Source: Pseudomonas frederiksbergensis
Lineage (GTDB): Bacteria; Pseudomonadota; Gammaproteobacteria; Pseudomonadales; Pseudomonadaceae
Direction of reading: 5' to 3'
Assembly (NCBI RefSeq): GCF_035751725.1
Contig: NZ_CP142104.1
Coordinates: 5,208,001-5,272,000, forward strand
Length of the DNA stretch: 64,000 bases
Position numbers and translations under genes: made by a program. Below are positions 63,104 to 64,000 of this stretch, one piece after another (the stretch's first letter is position 1; every line of letters begins with the position of its first letter). The notes beneath the pieces are model-generated. The model searched no databases. It saw only the letters and a program-made list of their open reading frames with translations, and was not told the DNA's origin.

Positions 63104-64000
63104 AGCGCACACCGCGCCGAGAGACGCCCATGCGCCGGAACAGACCAAGCCAAAATCGCGCTGGAGTCGCTGGAAACGCCCGCTGACCCTGGCCTTTTTC
63201 CTGCTGCTTATCGTGCTGTTCACCGCGTTGGCGCGGCGCATCGACTGGTCCGAAGTCTTTACGACGCTGGCGGATTTCAAGCTGCGCACGCTGGTCATCG
63301 CGGCCGCGCTGACCATCACCAGTTTTATTACCTACGCCTGCTTCGACCTGATCGGCCGTACGTACATCCGACAGAAACTGGGTTGGCGGCAGATCTTGCC
63401 GGTGGGGGTGATCAGCTATGCCTTCAATCTCAACCTCAGCGCCTGGGTCGGTGGCATCGCCATGCGCTATAGGCTGTATTCGCGGCTGGGGGTGAGCACA
63501 GGCAATATCGCCAAGATCCTTGGCCTAAGCCTCGCCACCAACTGGTTCGGTTATATGACGTTGGCCGGCGTGGTTTTCAGCAGCGGCCTGGTGACCATGC
63601 CGCCGGGTTGGAAGCTGAGCAGCAATGCCCTGCAAGGCGTGGGCGTGCTGTTGTTGCTGGCAAGCGCCAGCTACCTGCTGGCCTGCCGCTTCTCCAGGCG
63701 CCGGGCCTGGACGGTTCGCGGGATGGAAATCAACCTGCCTTCCCTGCGCATGGCCGTGCTGCAACTGGCACTGGGTGCGTTGAATTGGTCGTTGATGGCG
63801 GCGGTGATCTTTACGTTGCTGCCGAGCAAGCTCGAATACCCGGTGGTGCTCGGGGTCCTGTTGATCAGCAGCATCGCCGGGGTCATCACGCACATTCCTG
63901 CCGGGCTCGGGGTGCTGGAGGCGGTGTTCGTCGCGCTGTTGCAGCATGAGGTATCGCGAGGCAGCCTGATCGCGGGATTGATTGCCTACCGGGCGATCTA
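63090..64000 (+). CDS. ybhN: YbhN/UPF0104 integral membrane protein, cut by window end
   Basis: A continuous frame from the ATG at 63090 to the window end (at least 303 residues, no stop seen) encodes a polytopic protein of the lysylphosphatidylglycerol synthase TM-region family: PLTLAFFLLLIVLFTALARR, then LNLSAWVGGIAMRYRLYSRL and THIPAGLGVLEAVFVALLQH. The GGIAMRYRLY and PAGLGVLE motifs are typical. It overlaps clsB by 14 bases, completing the E. coli order ybhP-clsB-ybhN. It may move lipids across the membrane. The 3' end lies beyond the window. Confidence 0.9.
   Translation, partial: MNHSEAHTAPRDAHAPEQTKPKSRWSRWKRPLTLAFFLLLIVLFTALARRIDWSEVFTTLADFKLRTLVIAAALTITSFITYACFDLIGRTYIRQKLGWRQILPVGVISYAFNLNLSAWVGGIAMRYRLYSRLGVSTGNIAKILGLSLATNWFGYMTLAGVVFSSGLVTMPPGWKLSSNALQGVGVLLLLASASYLLACRFSRRRAWTVRGMEINLPSLRMAVLQLALGALNWSLMAAVIFTLLPSKLEYPVVLGVLLISSIAGVITHIPAGLGVLEAVFVALLQHEVSRGSLIAGLIAYRAI

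Noticed and set aside
1..64000. tRNA, rRNA, CRISPR arrays, prophage or insertion sequences
   Set aside because: No cloverleaf, spacer array, transposase or phage structural gene was recognised; the repeats present are REP-type palindromes only.

Overview
The window is chromosomal DNA of a Pseudomonas, most likely of the P. fluorescens group (fluorescens/corrugata/brassicacearum-like). Four things point there. The DNA is GC-rich with strong GC bias at codon third positions. The right half (xseB-ispA-dxs ... ribA, pgpA, thiL, nusB, ribH, ribB, ribE, ribD, nrdR ... zrgA-like, ABC genes, oprG, epimerase) has the gene order I remember for P. aeruginosa PAO1 around PA4042-PA4069. A complete magABCDEF operon is present. 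Intergenic gaps carry the TGTGGCGAGGGA-type REP/REPIN palindromes typical of fluorescent pseudomonads. No tRNA, rRNA, CRISPR, insertion sequence or prophage was seen, and no stretch above 300 bases lacks a gene or a described element.

Layout. 1-1057: AT-richer accessory remnant holding the tail of an unidentified protein, a small immunity-like gene and a frameshifted relic. 1318-2027: a small conserved gene and a GNAT acetyltransferase. 2185-8126 (+): a six-gene lipid-metabolism cluster related to E. coli ynbABCD, with an added PlsC-like acyltransferase and an unknown membrane protein. 8198-12310 (-): cytochrome bo3 oxidase cyoABCD without cyoE, preceded by a DUF465 gene. 12472-13359 (-): MBL-fold hydrolase. 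13523-19163 (-): a yjfIJKLMC-like system (DUF2170, PspA/IM30, K+-channel-like protein, DUF2491, DUF350, DUF1190, ATP-grasp ligase) whose promoter carries two identical 12-bp palindromes. 19278-29488 (-): magABCDEF, the type-2 bacterial alpha-2-macroglobulin operon, with an RsmA-type hairpin in its leader. 29675-30359: relic of a fic gene behind two tandem inverted repeats.

30505-46705: housekeeping block. It holds isoprenoid synthesis (xseB-ispA-dxs), cobalamin uptake (btuB, btuF-like), riboflavin synthesis (ribA, ribH, ribB, ribE, ribD), nusB-thiL-pgpA, nrdR, a YbaY lipoprotein, a methyltransferase and a CnoX-like thioredoxin. 47132-50344 (+): putative Zur-controlled zinc uptake genes (DUF2796/ZrgA, ABC ATPase, FtsX-like permease, DUF3299). 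50420-51227: oprG behind two ANR-type boxes. 51369-53175 (-): two sugar-nucleotide epimerase/reductase-like genes. 53366-57685: the large helicase lhr. 57692-59803 (-): MscS-family channel. 60067-64000 (+): DUF72, then a ybhPON-like set (EEP phosphatase, ClsB cardiolipin synthase, YbhN flippase-like), cut by the window end.

The least understood parts are three envelope-directed operons lying close together: ynb-like (lipid headgroup chemistry), yjf-like (membrane stress, ATP-grasp ligase, ion channel) and mag (periplasmic macroglobulin with predicted wall-active partners). Function calls rest on motifs and gene order read by eye; no database search was run.
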